Translations under genes and position numbers: made by a program | The notes under the pieces: model-generated | What the model was told of the DNA's origin: nothing | Database searches by the model: none | The model's input: the letters and a program-made list of their open reading frames with translations, nothing else | Shown here: one piece after another, positions 1-7,748 of the stretch | How positions within the stretch are numbered: the first letter of the stretch is position 1 | Layout: the number at the start of each line of letters is the position of its first letter | Assembly (NCBI GenBank): GCA_036794395.1 | Contig: DAIRGS010000166.1 | Coordinates: 1 to 15,922, forward strand | Direction: 5' to 3' | DNA length: 15,922 nt | From: DASXMX01 sp036794395 | GTDB taxonomy: Bacteria > Planctomycetota > Phycisphaerae > Tepidisphaerales > Tepidisphaeraceae

Positions 1-86
1 GCGTGGAGTGGAATTGAGGAGGGGGCGGTGATGGAGGTGGTTGGGGGCGCGCGCAGATGCGGGTGTGGGTTAAAGTTGGGGAGGAG

Positions 87-148
87 TTGAGATTTCAGAT
101 TTGAGATTGGGGATTGGGGATTAAGATTAGGATTAGGATTGGGATTGG
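87..148. repeat. Degenerate GATT-rich tandem repeat
   Basis: Units such as GGATTG, GGGATTA, AGATTA and GGATTA follow each other with a period of 6 to 7 bases. The first part (GATTTCAGATTTGAGATT) resembles the GATTTGCGATTT-type repeat before smc. No coding sense is evident. Bases 1 to 226 otherwise hold no gene that I can support; they are G-rich on this strand. Confidence 0.7.
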
Positions 149-202
149 AGCGCGGATGGGAGGAGGGTGGAATTGGGGAATGGGGAGGTTTTGCGTTTTT
201 TC

Positions 203-224
203 GTAGAAATCGGTACTTTTCTAC
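203..224 (+). other. Small inverted repeat directly before nrdR
   Basis: GTAGAAA (203-209) and TTTCTAC (218-224) are perfect 7-base complements with an 8-base loop, ending two bases before the nrdR ATG. There is no Shine-Dalgarno sequence here. The repeat could be a hairpin limiting ribosome access or an operator. It does not look like the ATP/dATP-responsive NrdR box known from other bacteria. Function is inferred only from position. Confidence 0.35.
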
Positions 225-226
225 CA

Positions 227-823
227 ATGCGCTGCCCATTCTGCGATGCAGAAAAAGAGAGCTTGAAGGTGATTGATTCGCGGGCATGCGAAGGCGGCAG
301 TGCGATTCGGCGGCGGCGGGAGTGTGAGAACTGTTCTAAACGGTTCACGACCTACGAGCGGATAGAGCAGCACGCCAAATTGACGGTGGTGAAGAAGGAT
401 GCGCGGAGGGTGCCGTGGGATCGGGGGCGGATTCTTGCGGGGCTGGAGCGGGCGTGTTTCAAGCGTGCCGTTCCTGAAAATGAATTAGTGCGAGTGAGCG
501 AAGAGGTTGAGGAGGAGATTTTCTCCAAGTTCGACCGGGAAGTGCCATCGCGCGAGATTGGTCAGTTGGTCATTAATCACTTGCGACGGCTGGATCAGGT
601 CGCTTACGTACGGTTTGCAAGCGTTTACCGGCAATTCAAGACGCTGGAAGACCTTGTGGACGAAGCGAAGGCCGTGCTCGATGCCCAACGGTTTGAAGAT
701 CCTGGGCAGGGGCGGCTGTTTGTGCCTGAGCCGGAGGCGGGGGCGAACGGGAAGGCGCATGAGCGCCCAACGGCACCTCCCAAGCGTGCCGGGCGAGGCA
801 AGGCGCCGGCGGCCAAAGCGTGA
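227..823 (+). CDS. nrdR: Transcriptional repressor NrdR
   Basis: Zinc-ribbon and ATP-cone regulator that represses ribonucleotide reductase genes according to the ATP/dATP balance. The protein has 198 residues. C3, C6, C33 and C36 form the zinc ribbon, with the family signature KVIDSR near residues 14-19 and RRRRECENC at 28-36. The second cysteine pair is two residues later than in E. coli because of a small insertion after C6. The ATP-cone spans about 49-139 and ends in YVRFASVYRQF (127-137). The family is usually about 150-170 residues long, so the Lys/Ala/Pro-rich tail from about 150 is extra. An upstream in-frame GTG at 167 is open, but NrdR proteins begin MxCPxC, so the ATG at 227 is chosen. 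No ribonucleotide reductase gene is in the window. Confidence 0.95.
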   Translation: MRCPFCDAEKESLKVIDSRACEGGSAIRRRRECENCSKRFTTYERIEQHAKLTVVKKDARRVPWDRGRILAGLERACFKRAVPENELVRVSEEVEEEIFSKFDREVPSREIGQLVINHLRRLDQVAYVRFASVYRQFKTLEDLVDEAKAVLDAQRFEDPGQGRLFVPEPEAGANGKAHERPTAPPKRAGRGKAPAAKA

Positions 824-894
824 GATACGACGTTCTGCGGATTGCACCCTCAAGCAAAGATATTGAACCGTCCGATAACCTTCGGAGGCACCCC

Positions 895-2820
895 ATGAGC
901 CGACCCCCCCGACCCCCGCGTTTCCTCCGTCCGTCTGCACTGTGTGGTTTGTTATGTGCGCTGGCCACGATGGCCGGTTGCACGATTGAACCGCCGAAGC
1001 CGCCCCCGCCTAAGTTTGTCAACCTTCCATTGCGGACGGTGCCGGACTTCATGAAAGGGTCGCTCTATGAACTGACCAATCTGGACAACGACACCCCGTT
1101 CCTGGTTTCGGGATGGGGATTGGTCGTCAACCTCAACGGCACGGGCGGAAGCGATCAGATTTCGAACAATCTGAAAGCCTTCATGGCCAAGCAGTTGGAG
1201 GCGAAGGGTTTTGGGCGAAAGGTGAGCCCGGAGCTCAAGCAGATTACGCCGGAGCGGGTGCTGGGGGATAAGCAGGTTGCGGTGGTGGCGGTGGTTGGGT
1301 TGCTTCCGCCGGGGGCGCGCAAGGGGCAGTGGTTTGATATCCGGGTGTTGGCGGATCAGGCCAACCGGGAAGAAGTCAGCAGCCTGGCGCGCGGGCAGTT
1401 GTACGACACGCATTTGACGATCGATGGCGCCAATCCGCTTTATCCGTCGCCGCCGGTGAATGTATGGGCGACGGCCAGCGGGCCGGTATTTGTGAACCCG
1501 GCGATGGTGTTGCGGTACAACGAGCAGGCTGATCCGCTGACGAAGCGCAGCCTGCGAACCGGGACGGTGATCGGGGGCGGCAAAGTTCTGAATGATCGCC
1601 CGCTGCGGCTGAGGTTGCGGCAGCCGGAAAATCGGCTGGCGCGGACGATCGAATACCGCGTCAACGATTATTTCCATCGTGACCGGGTGTGCTCGGCAGT
1701 GAACCAGACGTTCTGCGAGCTTTTGGTTCCCGAGACGTATCAGGACGACTGGGAGCACTTTGCCAAGCTGGTCCTGCATATTTATGTGCAGGGCGGCTCG
1801 GAGGCATTCGCGCGGGCGAAGGCGCGGGAGCTTGTTGCCGAGGCGAAGAAGCCGGGTGCGCCGCTTCAGGACATCAGCTATTGCTGGGAGGGGCTGGGTA
1901 AATTCGCGATGCCGGAGCTTTCGGCGTTGCTGGCGGATGCTTCGACACCCTCGACGGTGCGGTTCGCGGCGGCGCGGGCGGCGGCGTACATTGGCGATCC
2001 GTCCGGGGCGGCGGAGCACGCGCTGTTTACGTTTGCCAGCGATGATGGGAGTAATCTTCAGCTATCCGCGGTACAGGTGCTGGGAAGGGTGAGAAACAGT
2101 CATGCAGTGAACCAGCTGCTGCGCGAGTTGCTGGACTCGCCGCAGACGACGGTGCGCATTGAGGCGTACAAGATTTTGGCGCGGAATCATGATGCATCGA
2201 TTGAGACGCGGGTGATTGCGTCGGCGCGGGATTCGACGGATCAGAAGTTCGCGATGGACTTTGTACATAGCCAGGGCACGCCGCTGATTTATGCTACTTG
2301 CCGGGATATTCCGCGGATCGCGATTTTTGGAAATGTTCCGAAGCTGGCGCTGCCCATGACGTATTCGGCGATGGACAATCATCTGATGGTTTCATCGCAA
2401 GCGGTGGGCCGGGACGTGACGTTGTTCTATCGCGATGCGCAATTGACCGAGCCGGTGATGATGTCGTCGCCATCGGATTTGGCCGAGGTGATTGCCCGGC
2501 TGGCGGGGCAGATTGATGATGGGTCGGGGCGTCAATTGAATTTTACGTTTGCCGAGGTGCTGGCGATCCTTCAAGGGATGGCCGACCAGCACAAGCTGAA
2601 AGTGACGATGCCGACGGGGCAGGAGATGGCCGCGGCGTTTATGGTTCAGGAAGCCGAAGGGCTCAGCGACGCAATTGACAGTGCTCCGCGACTGGACCGC
2701 GGGCGTCCAAATGGTGAGAATGAAGCGCCGAAGATTGATGCTCCGGCCCCCGGTTTGCCGAGCCGTCCACAGGGACCCATTGGAATGGTGTCCGACGGAG
2801 CGGCGGCGACGGGGAAGTGA
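895..2820 (+). CDS. Lipoprotein with FlgI (P-ring)-like domain and HEAT-like repeats
   Basis: Predicted lipoprotein of 641 residues. A basic N-terminus and a short hydrophobic stretch end in MAGC with the lipobox cysteine at 29, then comes a Pro-rich linker. Residues about 45-290 resemble the flagellar P-ring protein FlgI: GWGLVVNLNGTG at 73-84 and LPPGARKGQWFDIRV at 137-151 match the conserved FlgI blocks. Residues about 330-450 are Ala-rich paired helices that look like HEAT/PBS repeats (for example the stretch around STVRFAAARAAAYIGDPSG). The Pro-rich C-terminus appears disordered. The ATG at 895 is supported by GGAGG at 884-888. True FlgI is about 370 residues, is exported without a lipid anchor and is flanked by flgH or flgJ. 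None of these holds here, so a role in motility is not established; it may be an envelope ring or scaffold protein. Confidence 0.8.
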   Translation: MSRPPRPPRFLRPSALCGLLCALATMAGCTIEPPKPPPPKFVNLPLRTVPDFMKGSLYELTNLDNDTPFLVSGWGLVVNLNGTGGSDQISNNLKAFMAKQLEAKGFGRKVSPELKQITPERVLGDKQVAVVAVVGLLPPGARKGQWFDIRVLADQANREEVSSLARGQLYDTHLTIDGANPLYPSPPVNVWATASGPVFVNPAMVLRYNEQADPLTKRSLRTGTVIGGGKVLNDRPLRLRLRQPENRLARTIEYRVNDYFHRDRVCSAVNQTFCELLVPETYQDDWEHFAKLVLHIYVQGGSEAFARAKARELVAEAKKPGAPLQDISYCWEGLGKFAMPELSALLADASTPSTVRFAAARAAAYIGDPSGAAEHALFTFASDDGSNLQLSAVQVLGRVRNSHAVNQLLRELLDSPQTTVRIEAYKILARNHDASIETRVIASARDSTDQKFAMDFVHSQGTPLIYATCRDIPRIAIFGNVPKLALPMTYSAMDNHLMVSSQAVGRDVTLFYRDAQLTEPVMMSSPSDLAEVIARLAGQIDDGSGRQLNFTFAEVLAILQGMADQHKLKVTMPTGQEMAAAFMVQEAEGLSDAIDSAPRLDRGRPNGENEAPKIDAPAPGLPSRPQGPIGMVSDGAAATGK

Positions 2821-2833
2821 GGTTGGTTGTGGA

Positions 2834-2926
2834 TCTGCGATTTGAGATTTGCAATTTGCGATTAAGAGAGAGTTCGAGCGTTTGGCTTTCAATCGCAAAT
2901 CGCAAATTGAAAATCGCAAATTCAAA
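2834..2926. repeat. Long imperfect AT-rich inverted repeat before smc
   Basis: Left arm 2834-2863 and right arm 2891-2920 pair in about 25 of 30 positions around a 27-base loop. Both arms are built from the unit GATTTGCGATTTG or its complement. The repeat lies between the stop of the lipoprotein gene and smc. It could form an RNA hairpin that attenuates or stabilises the transcript, but no U-run follows, so a simple terminator call is not supported. Confidence 0.75.
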
Positions 2927-2953
2927 ATACCGGTCATGGAGGACCGACGTTCC

Positions 2954-5900
2954 ATGCGTTTAAAGAAACTGATTGTTCAGGGGTTCAAGAGTTTCGCGGA
3001 TCGAACTGAGTTTGTGTTTGATTCGCCGATCACGGGGATTGTGGGCCCGAACGGTTGCGGGAAGAGCAACGTCGTGGACGCGTTCAAGTGGGTGCTTGGC
3101 GAGCAGTCGGCCAAGAGCCTGCGCGGCGACGCGATGATGGATGTGATCTTTAACGGGTCGGGTGGGCGCAAGCCGTCGGGGATGGCCGAGGTTGCGCTGG
3201 TGTTTGAGAACCCATTGCGCGCCGATGGGACGCGTCTATTGAATCTGGATGCCGAAGAGGTTTCAGTTGGCCGGAGATTGTTCCGGGATGGGACCAGCGA
3301 GTATCAGCTCAACACGGCCACCTCACGACTGAAGGATGTTCGGGAGCTGTTTCTGGATACGGGCGTTGGGGTGGACGCTTACAGCGTGATCGAGCAGGGG
3401 CGGGTTTCGGCGTTGCTCGAAGCCAATCCCGAAGAGCGACGGCTGATCTTTGAAGAGGCGGCGGGGATTTCCAAGTTCAAACAGCGGAAGAAAGAATCTC
3501 AGCGCAAGCTGGAGAAGGTGGATCAGAATCTTCTGCGCGTGAACGACATCGTCGAGGAAGTGGATAAGCGGCTGCGGAGCGTGAAGATTCAGGCGGGGCG
3601 GGCGCGGACTTACCAGGAATATTCCGAGCGGTTGGGCGAGCTGCGGCTGGCCTACGCGCTTCGCGAGTATCACACGCATCGGGGACAATTGACCGAGTTG
3701 GAGACTGGCTCGCAGGATGCGCAGTTCCGGCTGGATGACGCGGCGGGAAATCTGGTGCATAAGCAGAATGAGCTGGCCGCGAAGCGCGAAGAGTTCGAGG
3801 CGTTTTCGCAGAAGCGGCAGCAGGTTGAATACGAGCTGGTGCAGGCGAAAGCGGCGATGCAATCGGCGCGGCAGCGGCAGGACTATGCCCGCCAGCAGTT
3901 GGAGCAGATCGCCGAGCAGATCGCGGCGTTTGAGCAGGATCGGGCGAATGTGGCGGCGAAGCTGGCGGAAGTGACTTCGGCGATGGAGGGGGAATCGACG
4001 GCGCTGGCCCGGCTGACGGAAGAATTGGAAGCCAATCGGCAGCAGATCGAGCAACGGCAGCGGGCGTTTGCCGATGGGCAGCTTCGGTTGGCGTCGATCA
4101 ATAAGGAAATCGAGCAACACAAGTCGGCGATTTTGGATCTGATGCGGAAATTGGCGCAGGTCAATAGCCGGCTGGGGCACATTGAAATCGAGCGGAAGAA
4201 TATCGCATCGCAACAAACGCGGCTTTCGGAACGACGGCAGGTTGTGGTCGGAGAGCTCGAGACGCTTGAAGGGCAACGCGCGCAGTTCCAGCAGGAACTG
4301 GATGGCACATTAGTGTTGATGACGGAGCAGCAGAACGCTCTGGAGAACAGCCGGGCGGATGCGCAGAAGCTTGGGCAGCAGTTGGCGCAGATTAGCGAGC
4401 AGCATGGGGCGGCCAAGGAGCATCGATCGGGATTGCTCTCGCGTCAGAAATTGCTGAAGGATCTTGAAGTCAAGCGCGAAGGCGTAAGTGAGGGTGTCAA
4501 GAGCGTACTGCGGCAGCGCGAGGCGACTTTTCCATTCATTCGGGGTTTGGTGGCGGACGTGCTGCGGGTAGATGTGGAGCATGCGCATGTGATCGAGGCG
4601 GCGCTGGACGGGCGCGATCAGTGGCTGGTGACTAACGAATTGGCCGCGGCGGCGGGTGCGCGGGAAGCGCTGGCGGTGCTTGAAGGGCGGGTCAACATTC
4701 TTTCAATTGACCGGGTGCCGCTGGATTTTCCAGAAGACGTTTATGACTGGAATCAGCATTCGCACGGGATCCGGCTGGCCATCGACCTGGTGAGATTTGA
4801 TCCGAGCGATCGGCCGCTCGCGCAGCATGTGTTGGGGCGGACATCGATTGCGGATGATCTTACGATTGCGCGCGAGCTGCATGAATCGGGGCCGCGTGGA
4901 TGGCGATATGTGACGAAGATGGGCGAGGTGCTGGAAGCCGATGGAACGCTTCGGGCGGGGCCGCTGACGGCGTCGATGGGGTTGCTTTCGCGGCGATCGG
5001 AGCTGGAAGCGATCGAGCAGCAGGTCGCGGAAGTCGATGGACGGATCGCACAGTTGGCCGAGCAGATTTCGCATGGATCGACGGCGGCCAAGGCGCTTGA
5101 AGAACAGCAGAACGCGCAGCGGAATGAAGTGTATCGGCTCAGTACGATCAAGGTTGAGGCGACGAGCCGGATTGCGCGGAACAACGATCAGCAGAATTCG
5201 CTGCGGCGGGAACAGCCAGTCTTGGATCGTGAGCTTCAGCAGATGCTTGAGCAAATCGGCAAGCTGAAGACGGAAGATACTAAGTTGTCTGAGCAGCGGC
5301 AGCAGATGGAAGCCGATCAGGCGGGGCGACAGCAGCAGGTGACTGATCTGACGGCAGGGAACGCACAGCTGGCAGATGACATCCGGCAGATGAGCGAAGA
5401 GCTCACCGCAACGCGGGTGATGCTTGGGCAGGTGCAGGAGAAGCAACTTGCGGCACGGCAGCAGGTGCAGCGGCACACCGCGGCGCTGGCGGAATTGAAG
5501 CAGCAGGCCGAGCGACTTGAGCGCAGCGAGCGGACAGTGGCCGAACGACGAGGCGGGGTTGAGACTGAATTGGAAGCAGCTGGCGCGGCCGAGGCGGCGC
5601 TCGTGGCGACGCAGGAAGCGCTGGCGGCGCAGATCGAGAAATTGACCGGGCAGGTAAGTGAATCAGGTGAAGCTGTTCGCTCGATGACGGGTCAGGTGGA
5701 TGGATTGCGCGGCGAGCACGCGGAGATTGAGCAGGAGCTTCACGGGCTGCAATTGCGGCTGAGTGAGCTGAAGGTTCGGCTGGAAACTTTGGTTGGCCGG
5801 ACGATGGAAGAATTGAGTCTGGATCTACCGGCTAAATACGAGAGTTTGAACTCAGAGGGCGGCGAGGGATATCAGCCGGCCGAGATGGATTGGGACGCGG

Positions 5901-6643
5901 TGGCCGATGAGATCAAGCAGTTGCGCGACAAGATCCATCGTCTGGGGAACGTGAATCTGGACGCGATCGGCGAGCAGGATGAGCTTGAGCAGCGATCTCA
6001 GTTCCTGACCGGCCAGGTAACCGATCTAACGTCTTCGAAGCTTCAGCTCGAGCAACTGATTGAAGAGATCAACCGCGAGAGCGGGATTCGATTTGAGCAG
6101 ACGTTTAATGCGGTGCGCGAGCACTTCCAGGGAATGTTCCGCAAGTTGTTCGGCGGCGGGAAAGCGGACATCTATCTGGAGACGGAACTGGAGGACAAGC
6201 GCAAGCCGGAGATTGGCCCGGACGGGCTGCCGGTGCTGTTTGAGAAGAAGAAGGTGGACATTCTGGATGCGGGGATTGAGATCATTGCACGTCCGCCGGG
6301 CAAGCAACCGGTGTCGATCAGCCAGCTTTCGGGCGGCGAAAAGACGATGACGTGCGTGGCGCTGCTGATGAGCATTTTCAAGAGCAAGCCGAGCCCGTTC
6401 TGCATCCTGGACGAAGTGGATGCGGCGCTGGATGAGGCGAACAACCAGCGGTTCAACCTGATCGTTCAGGAGTTCCTGGAACAGTCGCAGTTCATCATTA
6501 TCACCCACTCGAAGCGGACGATGCAGATCGCCGATGTGCTGTATGGCGTGACCATGCAGGAGCAGGGCGTGAGCAAGCGGGTGGCGGTGAAGTTTGATCA
6601 GGTGGATTCACAGGGACGGATCAACGAGACGGCGGCGGCCTGA
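2954..6643 (+). CDS. smc: Chromosome segregation protein SMC
   Basis: ATPase of the bacterial condensin SMC-ScpAB, which compacts and segregates the chromosome. The protein has 1229 residues, close to the usual 1150-1200. The N-terminal head carries the Walker A motif GPNGCGKS at 31-38. Heptad-rich coiled coils flank a hinge at about 515-670, and the C-terminal head has the ABC signature LSGGEK at 1125-1130 and Walker B CILDEVDAALDE at about 1149-1161. The reading frame is open from 2849, but those extra residues translate the intergenic repeat. The family starts MRLKKLxxxGFKSF, which fits the ATG at 2954, with GGAGG at 2938-2942 (an 11-base spacer). An ATG at 2936 overlaps that ribosome site and is less likely. 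ScpA and ScpB are not in the window. Confidence 0.97.
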   Translation: MRLKKLIVQGFKSFADRTEFVFDSPITGIVGPNGCGKSNVVDAFKWVLGEQSAKSLRGDAMMDVIFNGSGGRKPSGMAEVALVFENPLRADGTRLLNLDAEEVSVGRRLFRDGTSEYQLNTATSRLKDVRELFLDTGVGVDAYSVIEQGRVSALLEANPEERRLIFEEAAGISKFKQRKKESQRKLEKVDQNLLRVNDIVEEVDKRLRSVKIQAGRARTYQEYSERLGELRLAYALREYHTHRGQLTELETGSQDAQFRLDDAAGNLVHKQNELAAKREEFEAFSQKRQQVEYELVQAKAAMQSARQRQDYARQQLEQIAEQIAAFEQDRANVAAKLAEVTSAMEGESTALARLTEELEANRQQIEQRQRAFADGQLRLASINKEIEQHKSAILDLMRKLAQVNSRLGHIEIERKNIASQQTRLSERRQVVVGELETLEGQRAQFQQELDGTLVLMTEQQNALENSRADAQKLGQQLAQISEQHGAAKEHRSGLLSRQKLLKDLEVKREGVSEGVKSVLRQREATFPFIRGLVADVLRVDVEHAHVIEAALDGRDQWLVTNELAAAAGAREALAVLEGRVNILSIDRVPLDFPEDVYDWNQHSHGIRLAIDLVRFDPSDRPLAQHVLGRTSIADDLTIARELHESGPRGWRYVTKMGEVLEADGTLRAGPLTASMGLLSRRSELEAIEQQVAEVDGRIAQLAEQISHGSTAAKALEEQQNAQRNEVYRLSTIKVEATSRIARNNDQQNSLRREQPVLDRELQQMLEQIGKLKTEDTKLSEQRQQMEADQAGRQQQVTDLTAGNAQLADDIRQMSEELTATRVMLGQVQEKQLAARQQVQRHTAALAELKQQAERLERSERTVAERRGGVETELEAAGAAEAALVATQEALAAQIEKLTGQVSESGEAVRSMTGQVDGLRGEHAEIEQELHGLQLRLSELKVRLETLVGRTMEELSLDLPAKYESLNSEGGEGYQPAEMDWDAVADEIKQLRDKIHRLGNVNLDAIGEQDELEQRSQFLTGQVTDLTSSKLQLEQLIEEINRESGIRFEQTFNAVREHFQGMFRKLFGGGKADIYLETELEDKRKPEIGPDGLPVLFEKKKVDILDAGIEIIARPPGKQPVSISQLSGGEKTMTCVALLMSIFKSKPSPFCILDEVDAALDEANNQRFNLIVQEFLEQSQFIIITHSKRTMQIADVLYGVTMQEQGVSKRVAVKFDQVDSQGRINETAAA

Positions 6644-6731
6644 AAGGATGATGGGGGTGGTGAGGAATGACGTGAAAGGGAGGGTTGGGCGATACCGGGA
6701 GGGTCCGGGCGTCGGAGGGCAAGTGGTGACG

Positions 6732-6758
6732 TTGGTGTTTCCTTTCGCGCGGTATAAT
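6732..6758 (+). promoter_or_regulatory. Possible sigma-70 promoter
   Basis: TATAAT at 6753-6758 matches the -10 consensus perfectly. TTGGTG at 6732-6737 is a fair -35 with a short 15-base spacer. It would read towards the small membrane protein at 6950 with a leader of about 185 bases. No experimental support; the spacer is shorter than ideal. Confidence 0.35.
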
Positions 6759-6760
6759 GA

Positions 6761-6896
6761 ACTGCCCAGCTTGCCCAGCGCGACCGCCGCCGGGTTCTTG
6801 TTAGATTCAGGTTCTGGCGGGGCGTCCCCGGTGGAGATGTCTACTATCATCTTCGCAAGTTGGTTAACATCGCGGGGGTCTTTTGAGTTTTGCCAT
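6761..6896 (-). pseudogene. Remnant of a short Lys/Gly-rich conserved protein
   Basis: On the minus strand an ATG at 6896 begins MAKLKRP. A run of five C (plus-strand G at 6874-6878) then shifts the frame, and the next frame gives RDVNQLAKMIVDISTGD followed by NPAAVALGKLGS. I recognise this as the N-terminal half of a widespread small protein whose usual form runs MAKxKRPRDVNQLAK..IVDIATGE..PAAVALGRLGGxKGGKARA and ends in a KKAAxARW tail. Removing one C restores the usual frame. After LGS the basic KGG-containing half is absent. A frameshift plus loss of the C-terminus makes this a dead gene. The family function is unclear to me; some members are described as DNA- or RNA-binding. Confidence 0.7.
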
Positions 6897-6934
6897 GATG
6901 GGTATTGTGGCAAAAGGGCGACGCCAAAACCAAC

Positions 6935-6948
6935 CTTGATCGATCAAG
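6935..6948. promoter_or_regulatory. 14-base perfect palindrome before the membrane protein
   Basis: CTTGATCGATCAAG reads the same on both strands and ends one base before the ATG at 6950, where a ribosome site would normally lie. It could be an operator. About one 14-base palindrome is expected by chance in a window of this size, so the call depends on its position. Confidence 0.25.
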
Positions 6949-6949
6949 C

Positions 6950-7273
6950 ATGGAAATCAGGCCAACTCAAATTCAGTACGGCACGGCCAAGCGTCATTTA
7001 TCTAAAGAAGGTGTGGCTTCGCTACTCACTGGTATTCTTGTGGTCGCCGGCATGTTATGCGTTGCCCACTTTGGGCTCCCACCCACTGCTTCCCTGTTGT
7101 CCCGCTGGCTGATGGTCGGTCCATTTTATCTGCTTGCAATAGTCGGCTTGGCCCTGTGCCTTATGGCGATCATCAAGCAACGAAAACTCTGGTGGATGGC
7201 GATACCGGGGTTAGTTCTCAATGCTATTCCACTTATCGTGGTGGGAGTTCTGATTTACCGCCGTTACGCATAA
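6950..7273 (+). CDS. Small membrane protein, three predicted helices
   Basis: Hypothetical protein of 107 residues, not assigned to a named family. The N-terminal 20 residues are polar. Hydrophobic segments lie at about 21-41, 53-75 and 81-102, separated by short basic stretches (KQRK at 76-79, YRRYA at the end). Planctomycete genomes carry similar short proteins, but I cannot give a function. The ATG at 6950 has no clear Shine-Dalgarno sequence; a TTG at 6905 in the same frame would add 15 polar residues. A perfect 14-base palindrome ends one base before the ATG. Its base composition is less GC-rich than smc, in keeping with an accessory region. Confidence 0.55.
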   Translation: MEIRPTQIQYGTAKRHLSKEGVASLLTGILVVAGMLCVAHFGLPPTASLLSRWLMVGPFYLLAIVGLALCLMAIIKQRKLWWMAIPGLVLNAIPLIVVGVLIYRRYA

Positions 7274-7295
7274 AAATTAAGACTGACCCACTACC
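7273..7295. other. Possible scar of a REP/Y1-transposase-type element
   Basis: The motif AAGACTGACCC, preceded by an AT-rich stretch, resembles sequence I associate with the ends of elements carried by REP-associated tyrosine transposases, where GGGTCAGTCTT recurs. No transposase gene or second end is visible here. This is recall of a motif, not a match I could test. Confidence 0.25.
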
Positions 7296-7374
7296 GAATT
7301 GTGAGATAGTTGAACATCTGAACTCGAGTCGGGGCGTGTACGACCAATTGTTCAAAGTCGCCTTGGAAAGCATT

Positions 7375-7725
7375 CTATCCCGCCTTTGCCGATATCGTTG
7401 CCAACCACGATGCGGGGTTGGCGCGGACTGTGTCGAGGAGGCGCCGGGCGAGGGGTGTCGGTCGTCGGACGCCGCGCTCCCAGCCTTGGACCCAGACGCG
7501 CGAAACTCCGAGCAATTCAGCAAAGACGGCCTGACTCATTCCCAATTCAGCCCTAAGCCTTTTTACGGCTGTAGGCGAGTATTTTCCGGGCTGGGGAATC
7601 TGCACTGTGCGAACCGTGAAACGGTGTTCCAGCGGCGTGCCTTCCTCAATGGCCTGCGCCAGTTCGTGGAGACTATGCAGGATATCGTCGACGGGGCGCC
7701 GATTGTTCTTGAACTTGCGGGGCAT
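7375..7725 (-). CDS. HTH-type antitoxin, HigA/XRE-like, without an intact toxin
   Basis: Protein of 116 residues with a Cro/C1-type helix-turn-helix at about 63-85 (MSQAVFAELLGVSRVWVQGW). An N-terminal helical region (VDDILHSLHELAQAIEEGT) and a short linker precede it. Antitoxins of RelE/HigB-type modules in which the toxin gene comes first have this layout: the protein binds its own promoter and, normally, the toxin. The start at 7725 is supported by AGGAG at 7734-7738 with an 8-base spacer. An in-frame extension upstream is open to 7881, but it lacks homology to the family and overlaps the toxin remnant. The partner toxin just upstream is degraded, so this is an orphan antitoxin or a stand-alone regulator. 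The frame shows no damage. Confidence 0.8.
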   Translation of the reverse strand: MPRKFKNNRRPVDDILHSLHELAQAIEEGTPLEHRFTVRTVQIPQPGKYSPTAVKRLRAELGMSQAVFAELLGVSRVWVQGWERGVRRPTPLARRLLDTVRANPASWLATISAKAG

Positions 7726-7748
7726 GGTTGGCACTCCTTTCAACTCTT

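Noticed and set aside
87..148. CRISPR-like array
   Set aside because: The units are 6 to 7 bases with no unique spacers.
167..226. Longer NrdR N-terminus from a GTG
   Set aside because: NrdR proteins start at MxCPxC; the added residues are G-rich intergenic sequence.
2849..2953. Longer SMC N-terminus
   Set aside because: The additional residues translate the AT-rich inverted repeat and have no place in the family; MRLKKL at 2954 is the normal start.
6608..6913. Intact 101-residue gene on the minus strand after smc
   Set aside because: Only its first half resembles a known family and it lacks the usual MAK start, which lies in another frame; the rest runs into the smc end. A frameshifted remnant explains it better.
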